Of a DNA stretch of 64,000 nucleotides, positions 61,677 to 64,000 are shown in pieces; position 1 is the first letter of the stretch, and the number at the start of each line of letters is the position of its first letter. Position numbers and translations under genes: made by a program. This DNA comes from Paenibacillus amylolyticus (GTDB lineage: Bacteria > Bacillota > Bacilli > Paenibacillales > Paenibacillaceae). Where the stretch lies: contig NZ_BCNV01000001.1 of the NCBI RefSeq assembly GCF_001570725.1, positions 1,426,001-1,490,000 of the forward strand, written 5' to 3'. Under the pieces are notes generated by a model. The model did no database searches. It had not been told where the DNA came from and saw nothing but the letters and a program-made list of their open reading frames with translations.

Positions 61677-63317
61677 ATGTCATTCAAAATCAGAACCGTG
61701 CTTACCGTCATCTTCGCTGTGTTATCCTTGCTGGTTACCCTGACGATTGGGTCTATATTTAGCCAAAAGTCATTTGTTGCTGTAGAGACTGAGATTGGTC
61801 ACTCGCTTACAGGCACGGCATCTCAGGCTTCGGACAAGCTGGATCGGTTTATGTCCGCTCGCGCGGGTGAATTGGATCTGCTGGGCCGCATGGCTGCACT
61901 GGAAGACGGATTCAAACCAGCAGAGATCCAGATGTTGCTGGATCAGCTACAAGATAGCTTTCCCTCATTCTCATGGGTTGGATTCATGGACCCGAAGGGA
62001 AAAGTGTTAGCTGCAACAGATGGCATCTTGCTTGGGGAAAATTTATCGGAGCGACCTGTGTATCAGGAGGGAATCAAGGGTAAGTTTATTGGAGATGTGC
62101 ATAATGCAGTACTTCTTGCCAAGCTGCTTCCGAATCCAACGGGAGAGCCGTTGCAATTTGTTGATATCAGTTTCCCGCTGAAGGATAGCAAAGGTCATAT
62201 CCAAGGTGTGCTTGCTGCACATTTAAGCTGGGCCTGGGCGAAGGAAGTGGAGGAATCGGTGCTCGCCCCATTGAAACGGGAGGAAAAGGACATTGAGTTC
62301 TTTATCGTGAGCAAAAAGGAACATACCGTGCTGTTAGGACCAAAGGAATGGATCGGTAAACCGCTGGTATTACCCGGCATTGCAGAGGCCCAGCTTAACA
62401 AAAGCAGTTGGTCCATTGAAGAATGGCCTGATGGAAATGACTATGTGACAGGGTTTGCTTACAGTCAGGGTCACCTGGATTATCCCGGATTAGGATGGAC
62501 CGTAGTTATTCGTCAAGTGAAATCCACTGCGTTTGCTTCTGTGTTTGACCTGATGTGGTTTAATGTGTGGGCAGGACTTGCCGTTACCATGCTATTTGCA
62601 CTTATTGGCTGGTTCGTCTCGCGTCTGATCTCTGCTCCAATTGTACGTCTTACCAGAGTAGCCAACCGACTGCGGGTAGGAGACGAGCTGGAGATTCCGG
62701 AGAACAAAGGAATTAAGGAGATCGAAGTATTGTCCCGATCACTTCGGGATATGCTGACATCTCTTACAAATAAAGACTCAGAACTGGTCGTGATGCAGAA
62801 TCTGGCACATTTTGATCAGTTGACCAGTCTGCCGAATCGTACTGCCCTGGAAGCGTACCTGGAAGAGTCACTGGAGACCGAAAGTGAAAATCACACCCTG
62901 ACGTTCCTCTATCTGGATCTGGATGGATTCAAACGTGTCAACGATACACTTGGGCATCAGACTGGAGATGTATTGCTGCAGAAGGTCGCCCAGCGTCTGT
63001 CTGCTCTTGGTCAGGAGAAGGGTATAACGGTAAGGTTGGGAGGAGATGAATTCCTGATTGTACTTCGGTCTGTTGGAAATCAACCGAGGGAAGAAGCCAG
63101 CGCTTATGCAGAAGCCATCATTCAAAGTCTGAACAAGCCGTTTATTATTGAATACGAGCGAATTCGGATTGGTTGTAGCATCGGAGGTGCCGAATATCCG
63201 ACAAACAGCAACAACCCAAGTGAGATTATCCGTATGGCGGACGAAGCTTTATATGAATCCAAACGTGCAGGTAAGAATAGAATGACATTTTATTCCGATT
63301 TGAAGCAGGGGAGTTAG
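61677..63317 (+). CDS. Membrane diguanylate cyclase (Cache-HAMP-GGDEF)
   Basis: About 546 residues: membrane helix (~7-27), extracellular dCache-like sensor (~30-285), second helix (~290-312), HAMP (~313-365: LISAPIVRLTRVANRLRVGDELEI) and a GGDEF domain (~378-546) with DQLTSLPNR, DLDGFKRVNDTLGH and VRLGGDEF. It makes cyclic di-GMP from GTP. The product-inhibition I-site (RxxD five residues before GGDEF) reads QEKG, so it is absent. The start is ATG 61677, behind GGAGG that lies within a longer frame from 61665. No EAL domain. Confidence 0.92.
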   Translation: MSFKIRTVLTVIFAVLSLLVTLTIGSIFSQKSFVAVETEIGHSLTGTASQASDKLDRFMSARAGELDLLGRMAALEDGFKPAEIQMLLDQLQDSFPSFSWVGFMDPKGKVLAATDGILLGENLSERPVYQEGIKGKFIGDVHNAVLLAKLLPNPTGEPLQFVDISFPLKDSKGHIQGVLAAHLSWAWAKEVEESVLAPLKREEKDIEFFIVSKKEHTVLLGPKEWIGKPLVLPGIAEAQLNKSSWSIEEWPDGNDYVTGFAYSQGHLDYPGLGWTVVIRQVKSTAFASVFDLMWFNVWAGLAVTMLFALIGWFVSRLISAPIVRLTRVANRLRVGDELEIPENKGIKEIEVLSRSLRDMLTSLTNKDSELVVMQNLAHFDQLTSLPNRTALEAYLEESLETESENHTLTFLYLDLDGFKRVNDTLGHQTGDVLLQKVAQRLSALGQEKGITVRLGGDEFLIVLRSVGNQPREEASAYAEAIIQSLNKPFIIEYERIRIGCSIGGAEYPTNSNNPSEIIRMADEALYESKRAGKNRMTFYSDLKQGS

Positions 63318-63388
63318 CGTATAATAGCATTAGCTGAGCGTTCCCAATCACCTTTGTACGAATCTGTGGATAGACAAGGAGGGGTGAA

Positions 63389-63910
63389 ATGTCTGGACAA
63401 TATACATCGGTACCTTATGGTTATGAGCCGCCTGCGGCCAGCCGCAAAGGCACACTGACTTTTTATGACTCGTTTGAACTTGTAACCGATGAGCAACTCG
63501 AACGTGCCGCTGCAACGGCGGATTCCCGTTCATTCGTACAGCTTGTGCTGTATCCTTTACACGAGAGCACGTTTAAGCGAATGAGCAAGGATACGATACA
63601 AGCCTATTACAAAAGGGAAGATCGCCTGCATGATTGGCGGCGGGAACATCCAACCGCACGTATACGTGTGGAAGGACTGGAGGGTAAGAGAAAAAAATAT
63701 ACGCCTGTGGATAGCGCGCTGCGTCATATCACTGCAGAATACCCGGCCCCTCACTTTCTTTATTTGACGGTAGAGATGGCCAATATGTTTGCTTCATTTG
63801 ATTCCTTCAAGGATTGGATTAAAGAGCTGCGCCTCATCATTGACGGATCGTCTGGAGATCTGCATCCCAGGTTGGAGCAAAATCGTCATCGCTGGGAATG
63901 GGCGGAATGA
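63389..63910 (+). CDS. Conserved-looking protein of unknown function
   Basis: 173 residues, no signal or membrane segment, strong AAGGAGGGG ribosome site before the ATG. The N-terminus is Tyr/Pro-rich (YTSVPYGYEPPAAS); the rest is mixed alpha/beta with many charged residues (ESTFKRMSKDTIQAYYKRED, HFLYLTVEMANMFASF, DWIKELRLIIDGS). I recognise no family. It lies 70 bp after the diguanylate cyclase and could be co-transcribed. The last 90 bases of the window hold no gene. Confidence 0.65.
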   Translation: MSGQYTSVPYGYEPPAASRKGTLTFYDSFELVTDEQLERAAATADSRSFVQLVLYPLHESTFKRMSKDTIQAYYKREDRLHDWRREHPTARIRVEGLEGKRKKYTPVDSALRHITAEYPAPHFLYLTVEMANMFASFDSFKDWIKELRLIIDGSSGDLHPRLEQNRHRWEWAE

Positions 63911-64000
63911 AGACATAGAATTAAGATGTCGATGTTGGTAAAAAGATCAGCTCGATGATTGTAAAAAAAAAAGTTGTGTTGTACACCGTAATTCCGGTGT

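Noticed and set aside
1..64000. CRISPR arrays, tRNA or rRNA genes, intact transposases, prophage genes, replication origin
   Set aside because: I looked for repeat-spacer patterns, cloverleaf-like CCA ends and transposase motifs and saw none. The only interspersed repeat is the five-copy element, which is too long and irregularly placed for CRISPR.
63983..64000. ACACCG/CGGTGT hairpin at the right edge
   Set aside because: It is cut by the window end and no T-run can be seen, so it cannot be judged as a terminator.

Overview
The window looks like chromosomal DNA of a Paenibacillus (Bacillales, Gram-positive, spore-forming). The support is a Bacillus-type spore transglutaminase (Tgl), GlgC plus GlgD glycogen genes, an LtaS-type lipoteichoic acid synthase, an Mn-dependent family II pyrophosphatase, strong AGGAGG-type ribosome binding sites, frequent TTG/GTG starts, and protein sequences of clear Paenibacillus character. 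No rRNA, tRNA, CRISPR array, phage or intact insertion sequence was seen.

Layout. 1-13 kb: the end of a divergent pyruvate phosphate dikinase, LTA synthase, a luciferase-like oxidoreductase, a PPP-type phosphatase, a small 2Fe-2S protein, pyrophosphatase ppaC, an IF-3 paralogue, tgl, a four-PAS hybrid histidine kinase, a lone KhtT-like N-domain, a lipoprotein and a 30-residue membrane peptide. 13-18 kb: an M3 oligopeptidase, then an AT-rich patch with an orphan ATP-grasp protein, gene debris, and an aldo/keto reductase divergent from a TetR regulator. 18.7-36 kb is a carbohydrate region: iron alcohol dehydrogenase behind an FNR/cre-type promoter, glgC-glgD-glgP, an AraC regulator, VanZ, a GH13 glucosidase, a UPF0173 hydrolase, a dicarboxylate/amino-acid symporter, and the trehalose pair treA-treP. 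36-46 kb: small hydrolases, transporters (AbrB-type, two MFS, DUF1275), an O-methyltransferase divergent from a LysR regulator, and a small alarmone synthetase. 46-55 kb: a Gly/Pro-rich protein, a Fur-controlled siderophore-binding lipoprotein, a flavin reductase-like protein, a type III polyketide synthase followed by an MMPL exporter, an esterase, and a rhamnogalacturonan acetylesterase broken by one stop codon. 55.4-61.4 kb (minus strand): a complete Mrp Na+/H+ antiporter operon with A and B fused. The end carries a diguanylate cyclase and an unknown protein.

The most interesting signal is a family of five interspersed elements of about 160-230 bp (near 5.4, 22.9, 27.3, 46.8 and 53.9 kb). 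Four keep at least one recognisable terminal repeat of about 28 bp and three keep both ends. All contain an invariant 15-mer (GGGGATAACAGCGAT), keep two helices by compensatory base changes, occur in long and short modular forms, and lie in the same orientation just upstream of a gene. They behave like a MITE-derived structured RNA or 5'-leader element. I know of no named family that matches.

The genes fit a plant- or soil-associated saprophyte: glycogen storage and phosphorolysis, trehalose and alpha-glucoside use, a pectin side-chain esterase, an anaerobically controlled alcohol dehydrogenase, Na+/pH homeostasis, iron scavenging and sporulation.
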